A DNA stretch of 64,000 nucleotides from Corynebacterium frankenforstense (GTDB lineage: Bacteria; Actinomycetota; Actinomycetes; Mycobacteriales; Mycobacteriaceae). The first letter of the stretch is position 1, and the number at the start of each line of letters is the position of its first letter. Shown here piece by piece: positions 47,138 to 55,436 of this stretch. The stretch is from the NCBI RefSeq assembly GCF_030211955.1, contig NZ_JASODI010000001.1, positions 124,001-188,000 on the forward strand, written 5' to 3'. Below the pieces are notes generated by a model. The model made no database searches. It was given only the letters and a program-made list of their open reading frames with translations, and had not been told where the DNA came from. The position numbers and the translations under genes are program-made.

Positions 47138-47809
47138 GTGTTCCAGAACATCGGTTGGGGAGAAATCTTCCTCATTGTGGTCGTCGGACTGATCATCATC
47201 GGCCCCGAGCGCCTGCCGGGGCTGATCACTGACGTGCGCGCGGCGCTCTTCGCCGCCCGCAAGGCGATCAACAACGCCAAGAAGGAGATGGACGGCGAGT
47301 TCGGTGCGGAGTTCGACGAGATCCGCAAGCCCATCGCCGAGGTGGCCAGGTGGCGCTCCATGGGGCCCAAGGCCGCGCTCACTCACGCCCTGTTCGACGA
47401 CGACGAGGAGTTCCTGGACTCCTTCGACCCGAAGAAGATCATGTCCGAGGACACCGCCGGACAGGCCTACCGCGAGGCGCTCGCCCGCGGCGAGGAGCCG
47501 CCGACCACGCGCGCTCCGCGCGACACGCGGCGCTCCGGTGGTGCCGGGGCTGCCGGGTCGGGCGCCGCCGGCACCGCCGGGTCGGTTCCGGCCGGCAGCG
47601 GCACGCACGGCACGGCGGGCCACGCCGGGGGAGCGGCCGGGGCCGCCGGCGCTGGAGGCGCCGCCGGCCACCCGGGGGGCGCCGCCGGCCCGAACAACAC
47701 GAACGGCACGAACGGTTCCGGACGCCCCGGGGCTGCGGGCGGTAACGCCTCGCCCGGTTCCGGGAGCTCCGGCCTCGACGGCGGGTTCTCCTGGGACGAC
47801 ATCATGTAG
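47138..47809 (+). CDS. tatB: Twin-arginine translocase subunit TatB
   Basis: Membrane component of the Tat pathway exporting folded proteins. The N-terminal helix and hinge [19 protein letters not shown] are diagnostic. An amphipathic helix follows ([21 protein letters not shown]) and then an acidic region. The last 90 residues are a Gly/Ala/Pro-rich low-complexity tail ending FSWDDIM, making the 223-residue protein longer than enteric TatB. GTG 47138 lies 6 nt after TAGGCT (47126-47131), consistent with leaderless expression. Confidence 0.93.
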   Translation: MFQNIGWGEIFLIVVVGLIIIGPERLPGLITDVRAALFAARKAINNAKKEMDGEFGAEFDEIRKPIAEVARWRSMGPKAALTHALFDDDEEFLDSFDPKKIMSEDTAGQAYREALARGEEPPTTRAPRDTRRSGGAGAAGSGAAGTAGSVPAGSGTHGTAGHAGGAAGAAGAGGAAGHPGGAAGPNNTNGTNGSGRPGAAGGNASPGSGSSGLDGGFSWDDIM

Positions 47810-47860
47810 TTCCCCGCGCGGGCCGGAAGCCATGCGCAAGGGACGCACCTCGCGCACTAC

Positions 47861-47876
47861 GCGCGGCGTCGTCAAT
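47861..47876. repeat. Single copy of the dispersed repeat
   Basis: GCGCGGCGTCGTCAAT lies between tatB and the feoA control region, outside any gene. Confidence 0.6.
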
Positions 47877-47907
47877 CCCGCCCGGCACACTTCTGAAAGA
47901 TGTTCAC

Positions 47908-48017
47908 TTAGGCCAGGCACGGGTAAGTGTGTGAACTTGCCCACCGGCCTCGGCGGGGATAGTGGTTCAAACATACGTCAGTGGTAGGATCTCCTCCGTA
48001 AGGATAGGTTTATCGTA
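47908..48017 (+). promoter_or_regulatory. feoAB promoter region with two DtxR-like sites
   Basis: TTAGGCCAGGCACGGGTAA (47908-47926) and TAAGGATAGGTTTATCGTA (47999-48017) each match about 11 of 19 positions of the DtxR consensus for iron repression, mainly in one half. ACTTA/TAAGT arms flank the first. An inverted ACATACG/CGTATGT pair (47971-48020) encloses the second. DtxR control of feo genes would be expected in this genus. The sites are weak matches and remain candidates. Confidence 0.4.
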
Positions 48018-48054
48018 TGTCTGCGATCGTGGACGTACGGTCTCGAGGGACGAC

Positions 48055-48390
48055 ATGAGGACTAGAACCCATCATTCCGCGGCCGATCCCCAGGGGGACG
48101 GCAACAACAGGACCTGCGCACTCAATGAACTGCGCCCCGGAGAGCGCGGCCGGATCGTCGCCACCGACGCCGCCGACGACGCCAAGGACGAACAGCACCG
48201 TAGGCTGCTCGCCCGCCTGCGGAACCTCGGCTTCGTGCCGGGGGCGGTCGTCGAACCGCACCGCAGGGCCCCGATGAAGGACCCCACGGTCTACCGCGTC
48301 GCCGACTACGAGATCGCCCTGCGCGGCCGCGACGCCGCCACCATCACCGTCACCCGGCTCGCCGACGAGCCGGCCGGAAAGGAGGCCTGA
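48055..48390 (+). CDS. feoA: Ferrous iron transport protein A
   Basis: Small SH3-like cytoplasmic protein that assists FeoB. With ATG 48055 (GAGGGA ribosome-binding site) it has 111 residues. The FeoA core is LRPGERGRIVATD and then LARLRNLGFVPGAVVEPHRRAP, with a beta-rich end (YRVADYEIALRGRDAATITV). The longer open frame from 47962 would run through the promoter and is rejected. The feoB start follows after 1 nt, so the two are co-translated. Confidence 0.93.
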   Translation: MRTRTHHSAADPQGDGNNRTCALNELRPGERGRIVATDAADDAKDEQHRRLLARLRNLGFVPGAVVEPHRRAPMKDPTVYRVADYEIALRGRDAATITVTRLADEPAGKEA

Positions 48391-48391
48391 G

Positions 48392-50515
48392 ATGACCAAC
48401 GCCAAGAAGCCCGTCCACGCGGGCGTGCACCCGGACCACGACTGCGACTCCGGCGCCGACTGCCACTGCGGCGACGGCAACGGCACGGTCAACCCGACCG
48501 CCCCGGTCGTCGCGCTCGTCGGCAGCCCGAACGCCGGCAAGACCTCCGTCTACAACGCCCTGACCGGCCTGCACGCCAAGACCGGCAACTACCCGGGCGT
48601 GACCGTCTCGCGCTCGCGGGGCACCTGCGTGGTCGAGACCCACGAGGTCACCGTCGAGGACCTGCCCGGCACCTACTCGCTGCAGCCGATCAGTCCGGAC
48701 GAGGAGATCGTCCACAACGTGCTCTCCGGCGAGCAGAACGGCGTCGAGCGGCCCCAGGCCGTCGTGCTCGTCATCGACTCGACCACGCTGCGCCGCTCGA
48801 TGAACCTGCTGGCCGAGGTGCTCTCCGTGGGGCTGCCGACCTGCCTGGCCGTGACCATGACCGACGAGCTGTCGCGCCGCGGCGGCGGGCTGGACATCGA
48901 GGCCTTCGGCGAGGCCGTCGGCGTGCCGGCCGTGCGTGTCATCGGCCACCGCGGCATCGGCATCGACGAGCTGCGCGAGCAGCTCATCGGCATCGACCAG
49001 TGGCGGCGCACCCCGTTGACCCCGCCGAGCGACCCGGTCGAGCTGGCCGCCTGGAGCGACTCGATCCTCGAGGCCGCCGACTACCGGCCGCCGCACGAGG
49101 ACCCGGTCACCCGCCGCCTGGACGCCGTCTTCCTGCACCCGCTGTGGGGCACCCTGGTCTTCCTCGGCGTGATGTTCCTGTTCTTCCAGGCCATCTTCGT
49201 GTGGGCCGAGCCCTTCAAGGGCTGGCTCGAGGACTTCTTCGGCTGGGCCGGTGCCAGCGTGCACGACGCCCTCGACGACTCGGCGCCGCTGCTGGCGGGC
49301 CTGCTCGCCGACGGCGTGATCGGCGGCGTGGGCGCGGTCCTGAGCTTCTTCCCGCAGATCGTCATCATGTTCCTGCTCATCTCCCTGCTCGAGGGTGTGG
49401 GCTACATGGCGCGCGCGGCGTTTTTGATGGACAAGGTGATGTCCAAGGCCGGCCTCGAGGGCCGCGCCTTCGTGGCCATGCTCTCCTCGGTGGCCTGCGC
49501 CATCCCGGGTGTCATGGCCACCCGCACCCTGCCGAACGCCAAGGACCGCCTGGCCACGATCATGGCCGCGCCGCTGATGACCTGCTCGGCCCGCCTGCCC
49601 GTCTACATCATCATGGTCGGCCTGCTGGTGCCCAACGGCTCGCGCGTCGGCCCGTTCTCCGCGGCCGGCTTCGCGATGTTCCTGCTCTACCTGGGCGGCA
49701 CGCTCGCGGCGATGATCGTCGCGTGGGTGGTCAAGAAGATCACCGACCGCGGCGGCATGCTGCTGCCGTTCTACATGGAGATCCCGCCGTACCGCCTGCC
49801 GCGCCCGAAGACCATCGGCATCATGGTCTGGGACTCCTGCAAGGGCTTCCTGCGCAAGGCCGGCACCATCATCCTGACCACCACGGTCGTGCTGTGGGTG
49901 CTGCTCAACGTGCCGATGCGCAGCGACGACGAGTTCGACGCCTTTTGCGCCCAGGACACCGAGTGCACCGCCGTGGCCGCGGCCGTCGAGGCCCCGGACA
50001 ACTCCACCGTCGTCGACGACGAGGACGGCTCCGTGGTCGACGACCCGGAGGACCTCGAGGCTCTGCTGGACGCCCAGCGCACCGCCTACACGATGGACAA
50101 CTCCGCGGCCGCCGCCGTCGGACGCTTCCTCGAGCCCGTCTTCGCCCCGCTCGGCTTCGACTGGCGCCTCAACGTCGGCGTCGTCTCCTCGCTGGCGGCC
50201 CGCGAGACCTTCGTGGCCACCCTCGGCCAGATCGCCGCGGCCGAGGACCCGGAGGAGCCGGTCACCCAGATGGAGTCGATGACATACCAGCACGACACCG
50301 TCCTGCACGCCGCCGGCGACAACGTGTTCAACCCGGCGACCATCTCCGCCGTGCTCGTGTTCTTCATGTTCGCGATGCAGTGCATGGCCACCGCCGGCGC
50401 GATGCGCCGCGAGACCGGCACCTGGAAGTGGCCGGTGGTCGCCTACGGCTACATGTTCGCCCTGGCCTGGGGACTCGGCGCGCTGACGCACACCGTCGTC
50501 GCGCTGGCGATGTAG
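48392..50515 (+). CDS. feoB: Ferrous iron transporter FeoB
   Basis: Membrane Fe(II) importer with a cytoplasmic G domain. The 707-residue product starts with a His/Cys-rich stretch (HPDHDCDSGADCHCGDG) that may bind metal. The G1 loop VGSPNAGKTSVYN and G3 DLPGTYSL are standard. The G4 position reads TMTDE instead of the usual N-x-x-D, which could change nucleotide choice. Two Gate motifs with the conserved Cys (SVACAIPGVMATR; APLMTCSARLPVYI) and about 8-10 helices follow. An acidic loop (about residues 510-560) separates the last helices. It overlaps no gene; the Nfu-like gene follows by 10 bp. Confidence 0.95.
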   Translation: MTNAKKPVHAGVHPDHDCDSGADCHCGDGNGTVNPTAPVVALVGSPNAGKTSVYNALTGLHAKTGNYPGVTVSRSRGTCVVETHEVTVEDLPGTYSLQPISPDEEIVHNVLSGEQNGVERPQAVVLVIDSTTLRRSMNLLAEVLSVGLPTCLAVTMTDELSRRGGGLDIEAFGEAVGVPAVRVIGHRGIGIDELREQLIGIDQWRRTPLTPPSDPVELAAWSDSILEAADYRPPHEDPVTRRLDAVFLHPLWGTLVFLGVMFLFFQAIFVWAEPFKGWLEDFFGWAGASVHDALDDSAPLLAGLLADGVIGGVGAVLSFFPQIVIMFLLISLLEGVGYMARAAFLMDKVMSKAGLEGRAFVAMLSSVACAIPGVMATRTLPNAKDRLATIMAAPLMTCSARLPVYIIMVGLLVPNGSRVGPFSAAGFAMFLLYLGGTLAAMIVAWVVKKITDRGGMLLPFYMEIPPYRLPRPKTIGIMVWDSCKGFLRKAGTIILTTTVVLWVLLNVPMRSDDEFDAFCAQDTECTAVAAAVEAPDNSTVVDDEDGSVVDDPEDLEALLDAQRTAYTMDNSAAAAVGRFLEPVFAPLGFDWRLNVGVVSSLAARETFVATLGQIAAAEDPEEPVTQMESMTYQHDTVLHAAGDNVFNPATISAVLVFFMFAMQCMATAGAMRRETGTWKWPVVAYGYMFALAWGLGALTHTVVALAM

Positions 50516-50525
50516 GCTGGCGGCC

Positions 50526-51056
50526 ATGCTGGTCCCGACCCACCCCGAGGCGACCGCCGACCCGGCGACACTGCGCTGGGTCATCCCCGACGGCCACCTC
50601 GGCTTCACCGGCGACGTCGCCCGCGTGCCGGGCCTCCTGCAGGCCCTCATCGACGACGGCACGCTCGCCCGCGTCGAGGTGCGCACCGACGCCGTGTTGA
50701 CGACGCTGGCGCCCGGCCACGACTGGGCTGGAAGCGGTGCGGCCGTGCGCCGCGCCGTGACGGACGCATTGACGACGCCGCGCAAGTGGTGCCCGGCGTC
50801 CGACGCCCGGGAGACGGACGCGGACGAGGTGCTGAAAAACGCCGCGCGCGACGTCGCCGACGTGCGCCTCGGCCGGTACATCGCCTCCCACGGCGGGCGC
50901 TTCGAGGTCGTCCGCGTCCGCGACGGCGTGGTCGACGTGGCCCTGCGCGGCGAGTGCTCCGACTGCGCGGCCGCCGTGGTGACCATGCACGCCCGCTTCG
51001 AGCACCTGCTGCGCCGGCGCTGCCCGTGGCTGAAAGAGGTCCGCCGGGCGGCGTAG
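50526..51056 (+). CDS. Nfu-type iron-sulfur scaffold-like protein
   Basis: The 176-residue protein has an Nfu_N-like domain (ADPATLRWVIPDG, then PGHDWAGSGAAVRRAV) at residues 10-85 and a NifU C-terminal domain at 105-170, with the cluster-binding C-x-x-C in LRGECSDCAAAVVTMHARFE. Such proteins carry or repair Fe-S clusters. The linker between the domains contains a dispersed-repeat copy (50768-50783). TAGGCT (50513-50518) overlaps the feoB stop codon and ends 7 nt before the ATG, giving a possible leaderless transcript beside read-through from feoAB. Its place after feoB suggests delivery of imported iron to clusters. Confidence 0.85.
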   Translation: MLVPTHPEATADPATLRWVIPDGHLGFTGDVARVPGLLQALIDDGTLARVEVRTDAVLTTLAPGHDWAGSGAAVRRAVTDALTTPRKWCPASDARETDADEVLKNAARDVADVRLGRYIASHGGRFEVVRVRDGVVDVALRGECSDCAAAVVTMHARFEHLLRRRCPWLKEVRRAA

Positions 51057-51139
51057 GCGCCGCCGGGGTCGGCGGCCGGGGGGGGGCGGGGCTTGGGCCC
51101 GGGCCGCCGGGCTGCACCTGGGCCGCCGGGTGGCATTGA

Positions 51140-51179
51140 AGAAGGGGCGGAAGGCTTTTGTGAGCCTTCCGCCCCTTCT
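51140..51179. terminator. Bidirectional terminator between nfu-like gene and mrp
   Basis: A perfect 17 bp stem (AGAAGGGGCGGAAGGCT) with a TTTGTG loop, between convergent genes. Confidence 0.9.
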
Positions 51180-51244
51180 CTGTGTCCGGGTCCGGTTGTC
51201 CGGACCCGTTTGCGGGCCCTGGTGCCGCGCCGGGGCCGCGGGGG

Positions 51245-52375
51245 TCAGTTGGGCGTGACGCCCAGACCCAGCGGCTTGCCCGCCAGGGAGTCGCGGCGCA
51301 CCGCGAGCTTGTCTGCGATGGCGGCGAACGCCTTGGCCGACGGGCTCTCGGGCTCGGCGAGGACGACCGGGGTGCCTTCGTCGCCGTGGGTGCGCAGGGC
51401 CGGATCCAGCGGGATCTGGCCGAGCAGCGGCACCTCGCCGCCGGTCAGGGCCGTCAGGCGCTCGCTGACGCGCGCGCCGCCGCCGGAGCCGAAGATCTCC
51501 ATGGTGCTGCCGTCCGGCATGACCATCGCGGACATGTTCTCCACCACGCCGGCGACGCGCTGGCGGGTCTGCTGGGCGATCGTGCCGGCGCGCTCGGCGA
51601 CCTCGGCCGCCGCGTGCTGCGGGGTGGTCACCACGACCAGCTCCGCGTTCGGGATCAGCTGCGCGACCGAGATGGCCACGTCGCCGGTGCCGGGCGGCAG
51701 GTCGAGCAGGAGCACGTCGAGGTCGCCCCAGAAGACGTCGGTGAGGAACTGCTGCAGGGCGCGGTGCAGCATCGGGCCGCGCCAGACCACCGGCGCATTG
51801 CCCTCGATGAAGTGGCCGATGGAGATGATCTTGACCCCGTGCGCGATGGGCGGCAGGATCATGTCCTCCTCCATCACGCTGGGTTGCTGGTCCGAGCCCA
51901 TCAGGGTCGGCACCGAGTGGCCGTAGATGTCCGCGTCGACGATGCCCACGCGCAGGCCCTTGGCCGCCAGGGCGGCGGCCAGGTTGACCGTCACCGAGGA
52001 CTTGCCCACGCCGCCCTTGCCGGAGGCGATCGCGAAGACGCGGGTGGTGGTGCCCGGCTGGGCGAAGGGGATGACCGGCTCGGCGCCGCCGCGCAGCTGG
52101 TCGCGCAGCGCCTTGCGTTGGGCGTCGTCCATCACGTCGGTGGTGACGGTGACCTCGTCGACACCGTCGAGCTCGGCGACGGCCGCGTACGTGTTCTGCT
52201 GGAGGGTGTCGCGCATCGGGCAGCCGGCGATGGTCAGGTAGATCTCCACGGCGACGGAGGAGCCGTCGACCGCGACGGACTTGACCATGCCCAGCTCGGT
52301 GATCGGGCGACCCAGCTCGGGGTCCTCGACGCGGGTGAGCGCCTCGCGGACCTGATCTTCGGTGACAGTAAACAT
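51245..52375 (-). CDS. mrp: Mrp/ApbC iron-sulfur cluster carrier ATPase
   Basis: P-loop NTPase that transfers Fe-S clusters to apoproteins. An N-terminal DUF59/MIP18 domain (residues 1-85) precedes the deviant Walker A ASGKGGVGKSS near 112, the DADIYGHSVP switch and LLLDLPPGTGDV. The ATG at 52375 was preferred over the in-frame GTG 9 nt upstream, because a TAGAGT -10 (plus 52386-52391) would place the transcript start between them. The product then has about 376 residues. The family C-x-x-C near the C-terminus is not evident, as is common in actinobacterial Mrp. Confidence 0.92.
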   Translation of the reverse strand: MFTVTEDQVREALTRVEDPELGRPITELGMVKSVAVDGSSVAVEIYLTIAGCPMRDTLQQNTYAAVAELDGVDEVTVTTDVMDDAQRKALRDQLRGGAEPVIPFAQPGTTTRVFAIASGKGGVGKSSVTVNLAAALAAKGLRVGIVDADIYGHSVPTLMGSDQQPSVMEEDMILPPIAHGVKIISIGHFIEGNAPVVWRGPMLHRALQQFLTDVFWGDLDVLLLDLPPGTGDVAISVAQLIPNAELVVVTTPQHAAAEVAERAGTIAQQTRQRVAGVVENMSAMVMPDGSTMEIFGSGGGARVSERLTALTGGEVPLLGQIPLDPALRTHGDEGTPVVLAEPESPSAKAFAAIADKLAVRRDSLAGKPLGLGVTPN

Positions 52376-52454
52376 AACGCCCACGACTCTAGCCGCGCGC
52401 CCCGGCGGAGGCCACGCCCGGGGCGGGGCTCCGCGGGCGCGGGCGCGGTAGCGT

Positions 52455-52997
52455 TCAGCCCTTCGTGGGCTCGGACAGCTCGGAGGGGTGCTCCTGGTCG
52501 TCGGCCGCGGCGTCGTCGATCTTGGCCTCGATGCGGCCGAGCACGTCGTGCAGCTCCTCGAGCTCGCCGCGCAGGTAGTCGCGGGAGACCATGTCGCCGA
52601 CGGCCAGGCGCACGCCGGCGAGCTCGCGGGCGAGGAACTCGGTGTCGGCCTTCGTCTGCTCGGCGCGGCGCCGGTCGTTCTGCAGGGTGACCTTGTCGCG
52701 GTCCTCCTGGCGGTTCTGCGCGAGCAGGATCAGCGGGGCGGCGTAGGCGGCCTGGGTGGAGAAGGCCAGGTTGAGCAGGATGAACGGGTAGGGGTCCCAG
52801 TTCCAGGCGAAGCCGCCGATGTTCAGGGCGATCCAGACGACCACGACGACGGTCTGCCACATCAGGTAGCGGCCCGTGCCGAAGAAGCGGGCGACCTTCT
52901 CTGCGACGGCGCCCACCGAGTCGTCGGTGATGTTGAACAGCCGGCGCCGCCCGGCGGCGACCGGGGTGTCCAGTGCGTTGCGCTCGGACTCAGCCAT
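52455..52997 (-). CDS. DUF1003 membrane protein
   Basis: The 180-residue protein of the DUF1003 family has a short basic N-terminus, then VAEKVARFFGTGRYLMWQTV and two helices (VVVVVWIALNIGGF; PFILLNLAFSTQAAYAAPLILLAQNRQ) typical of the family. A cytoplasmic coiled-coil-like tail to residue 165 and an acidic end follow. The function is unknown; homologues are often encoded with magnesium-transport genes. ATG 52997 has AAAGGAGGA in front and overlaps the end of the MgtE_N gene by 8 nt, so expression is coupled. Confidence 0.88.
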   Translation of the reverse strand: MAESERNALDTPVAAGRRRLFNITDDSVGAVAEKVARFFGTGRYLMWQTVVVVVWIALNIGGFAWNWDPYPFILLNLAFSTQAAYAAPLILLAQNRQEDRDKVTLQNDRRRAEQTKADTEFLARELAGVRLAVGDMVSRDYLRGELEELHDVLGRIEAKIDDAAADDQEHPSELSEPTKG

Positions 52998-54441
52998 CGT
53001 GGTCCTCCTTTTGCGGCTCGGTGGGGGCGGCCTGGGGGGCCTGCCGGGTCCCGGCGGCGGCCTGGGAAGCCTGCCCGGTCTCGGCGACGGCCTGGGAAGC
53101 CTGCCCGGTCTCGGCGGCGGCCTGGGAAGCCTGCCCGGTCTCGGCGGCGGCCTGCGAGGCGGGCCGCGCGGACTCGGGGCGCAGGCCCGTCTCGCGCCAG
53201 TCCTCCGGCAGCAGGTGGTCGAGCAGGTCGTCGACGGCGACGGCACCCAGCAGGTGCTTGTCGTCGTCGAGGACCGGCCCGCACACCAGGTTGTAGGTGG
53301 CGAAGTAGCGCGCGGCGGTCTCCTGGGAGTCGTCGGCGTACAGCGGCGGCAGGTCGGGGGAGAGGATGCCCGAGATCAGCGTCGACGGCGGCTCGCGCAG
53401 CATCCGCTGCAGGTGCACGCAGCCGAGGTACTGCCCGGTCGGCGTGGCCGTCGGCGGGCGCACCACGAAGACCAGCGAGGCCAGCGAGGTCGTCAGCTCC
53501 GGGTCGCGTGCGAGTGCCAGCGCCTCGGCCACCGTGGTCTGCGGCGGCAGGATCAGCGGCTCGGAGGTCATCAGGGCGCCGACCGTGTCCGGCGAGAAGC
53601 TCATCAGGCGACGGACCGGGGCGGACTCCTCGGGGTCCATCAGGTCGAGCAGCACCTCGGCGGTGGTGTCGGGCAGCTCCTGGAGGATGTCCGCGGCGTC
53701 GTCGGGGTCCATCTCCTCGAGGACGTCCGCGGCGCGCTCGATGTCGAGGGCCTCGAGCATCTCGGCCTGGTAGTCCTCCGGGAGCTCCTGGAGGATGTCG
53801 GCCAGGCGCTCGTCGTTGATCTGCTCGGCGAGCTGGTGGCGCGCGGCCGGGGCCAGGTTGTGCAGGTAGTTGGCCACGTCGGCCGGGCGCATGTCGCGGA
53901 AGGCCGCGATCGTCTCGGCCAGCGTGTCCGTCTGCCCGACGCCGCCGGCGCTGACACCGTGCACGTGCGACCACTCCACGATGACGGGCTCGCGGGCCCG
54001 GCCGAAGCGGGAGCGCCCCGGCACCAGCGCGATGCGCGAGATGACCCAGTCGCGGGTGCGGCTGCGCTCGAACTCGACGTCGGCGATCTCGACGGCACGG
54101 CCGTGCAGCTGCTCGGCGTCGGGGTCGTCGGTGTGCACCTTGGCGCCGACCAGGTCGCCCTGGACGGTCAGCTCGCCGGCGCGGACCTGGAAGACGCGCA
54201 TGGACACCGACCCGGAGGTCAGCGTGATCTCGCCGGGCTCGATGGCGGCGACGCGCAGCATCGGCACGAAGACGCGGCGCTTGGTCACCAGCTCGATGAC
54301 CAGGCCGAGGGCGCGCGAGGGCTGCGGCTGGGGACGCACGGTGACCACGACGTCTCGCACGCGCCCGATGGCGTCCATGTCGGGGCCGCGCACGGTCATG
54401 CCCGCCAGACGGCCGGCGTAGACGCGGGAAATGGCACTCAT
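52990..54441 (-). CDS. Soluble MgtE_N-CBS protein without the channel domain
   Basis: The 483-residue cytoplasmic protein has, in order, a beta-rich N-terminal half with PRC-barrel-like repeats (SRVYAGRLAGMTV, then residues 100-170), MgtE N-terminal superhelical repeats (LAEQINDERLADILQELPEDYQAEMLEAL) at about 240-310, and two CBS motifs at 320-440. The magnesium channel domain of true MgtE is absent. The last 40 residues are a four-fold QASQAAAETG repeat. ATG 54441 was chosen because it begins a conserved-looking barrel; the longer frame crosses the promoter. It matches Rv1232c by position. Its role may be magnesium sensing. Confidence 0.85.
   Translation of the reverse strand: MSAISRVYAGRLAGMTVRGPDMDAIGRVRDVVVTVRPQPQPSRALGLVIELVTKRRVFVPMLRVAAIEPGEITLTSGSVSMRVFQVRAGELTVQGDLVGAKVHTDDPDAEQLHGRAVEIADVEFERSRTRDWVISRIALVPGRSRFGRAREPVIVEWSHVHGVSAGGVGQTDTLAETIAAFRDMRPADVANYLHNLAPAARHQLAEQINDERLADILQELPEDYQAEMLEALDIERAADVLEEMDPDDAADILQELPDTTAEVLLDLMDPEESAPVRRLMSFSPDTVGALMTSEPLILPPQTTVAEALALARDPELTTSLASLVFVVRPPTATPTGQYLGCVHLQRMLREPPSTLISGILSPDLPPLYADDSQETAARYFATYNLVCGPVLDDDKHLLGAVAVDDLLDHLLPEDWRETGLRPESARPASQAAAETGQASQAAAETGQASQAVAETGQASQAAAGTRQAPQAAPTEPQKEDHDG
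53061..53150. repeat. Three 30-bp tandem repeats in the MgtE_N-CBS gene
   Basis: Three consecutive 30 bp units, nearly identical, with degenerate partial copies on each side (53031-53060 and 53151-53165). They encode the QASQAAAETG peptide repeat at the C-terminus. In-frame length variation between strains is likely. Confidence 0.85.
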
Positions 54442-54702
54442 GGGACCTGATGCTAGCCGTCGACCGGGAACTTTTCGGAGTCGGCCGCGCGTTGTATCAG
54501 GTGGACGCGGGGCCGACGCGGACCCATGCCACACCCGCGCGGACAGGGATCTGCGGTCACACCGCAGGGTTTCACACCCGTCGCAAGCGCGGCCGCTGCA
54601 AGCACGCGGTCGCGGCGAGAACGTGGCCGGGGCAAGAACGCCCGCGGGCCCCGCCTCAGACGAAGACGCGAGAGCAGACAGAGACGACGAAGGAGAAGAA
54701 AG

Positions 54703-55410
54703 ATGACGAACCCCCGAGGCACCACCGGCACCGGCCGCCGACCCCTGCGCGAGCGCCCCGCCGGCTGGCCGGTGGGCAGCTTCGACAGCTACGCCGACGC
54801 CCAGGAGGCCGTGGACAACCTCTCCGACCGCGAGTTCCCCGTGGACAAGCTGGTCATCGTCGGCGTGGACCTCATGGAGGTCGAGAGCGTGACCGGGCGC
54901 CTGACCTGGGGTCGCGTGCTCGCCGGCGGTGCCGCCTCGGGCGCGTGGATGGGTATCTTCTTCGGTCTACTCTTCGGGCTGTTCACGCCGAACGCCTTCT
55001 TCCTGCCGATCCTGGCGGGCATCGTCGTCGGCGCGATCTTCGGCATGGTGCTCGCCGCCGTGCCCTACGCGATGAGCCAGGGCGCGCGCGACTTCACCTC
55101 GCAGACCCAGATCGTCGCCGGCCGCTACGACATCCTCTGTGACCCGCCGCTGGCCCCGCAGGCCCGCGACGCCATCGCCGGGATGAACCTGGGCCACCGC
55201 GGCCGCGCGAGCCTGCCGCAGACCCCGGCCGCGCCCGCCCCGGCGCAGGCCTCCGGCACCGGGTGGGCGGGCGAGTCCCGCCCCGTGCAGGACGACGCGC
55301 CGATTGACGACGTCGCGCGTGACGACGTCCCGGGTGACGGCGCCGTGGGCGACGAGACCGTGCGCGACGACACGACGGGTGGGGAGCCCGAGGCGGGTCG
55401 GCGGGGCTGA
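54703..55410 (+). CDS. General stress protein 17M-like membrane protein
   Basis: The 235-residue protein starts with a YflT/GSP17M-type domain (WPVGSFDSYADAQEAVDNL, then KLVIVGVDLMEVESVTGRLT). It continues into two glycine-rich hydrophobic segments (GAWMGIFFGLLFGLF; PILAGIVVGAIFGMVLAAV) and a C-terminal disordered acidic tail. The tail DNA holds a dispersed-repeat copy (55303-55318) that reads as IDDVARDDV and seems to have expanded into further Asp-rich units. ATG 54703 has AAGGAG in front. It diverges from the MgtE_N gene, as Rv1234 does in mycobacteria. The function is unknown. Confidence 0.75.
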   Translation: MTNPRGTTGTGRRPLRERPAGWPVGSFDSYADAQEAVDNLSDREFPVDKLVIVGVDLMEVESVTGRLTWGRVLAGGAASGAWMGIFFGLLFGLFTPNAFFLPILAGIVVGAIFGMVLAAVPYAMSQGARDFTSQTQIVAGRYDILCDPPLAPQARDAIAGMNLGHRGRASLPQTPAAPAPAQASGTGWAGESRPVQDDAPIDDVARDDVPGDGAVGDETVRDDTTGGEPEAGRRG

Positions 55411-55436
55411 GACCCGCCCCGGCTAGGATGAGGCGC

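Noticed and set aside
50697..50712. TTGACGACGCTGGCGC in the Nfu N-terminal domain counted as a repeat copy
   Set aside because: It encodes residues within the folded domain (DAVLTTL), so it may be coincidence. Listed only as a weak copy.
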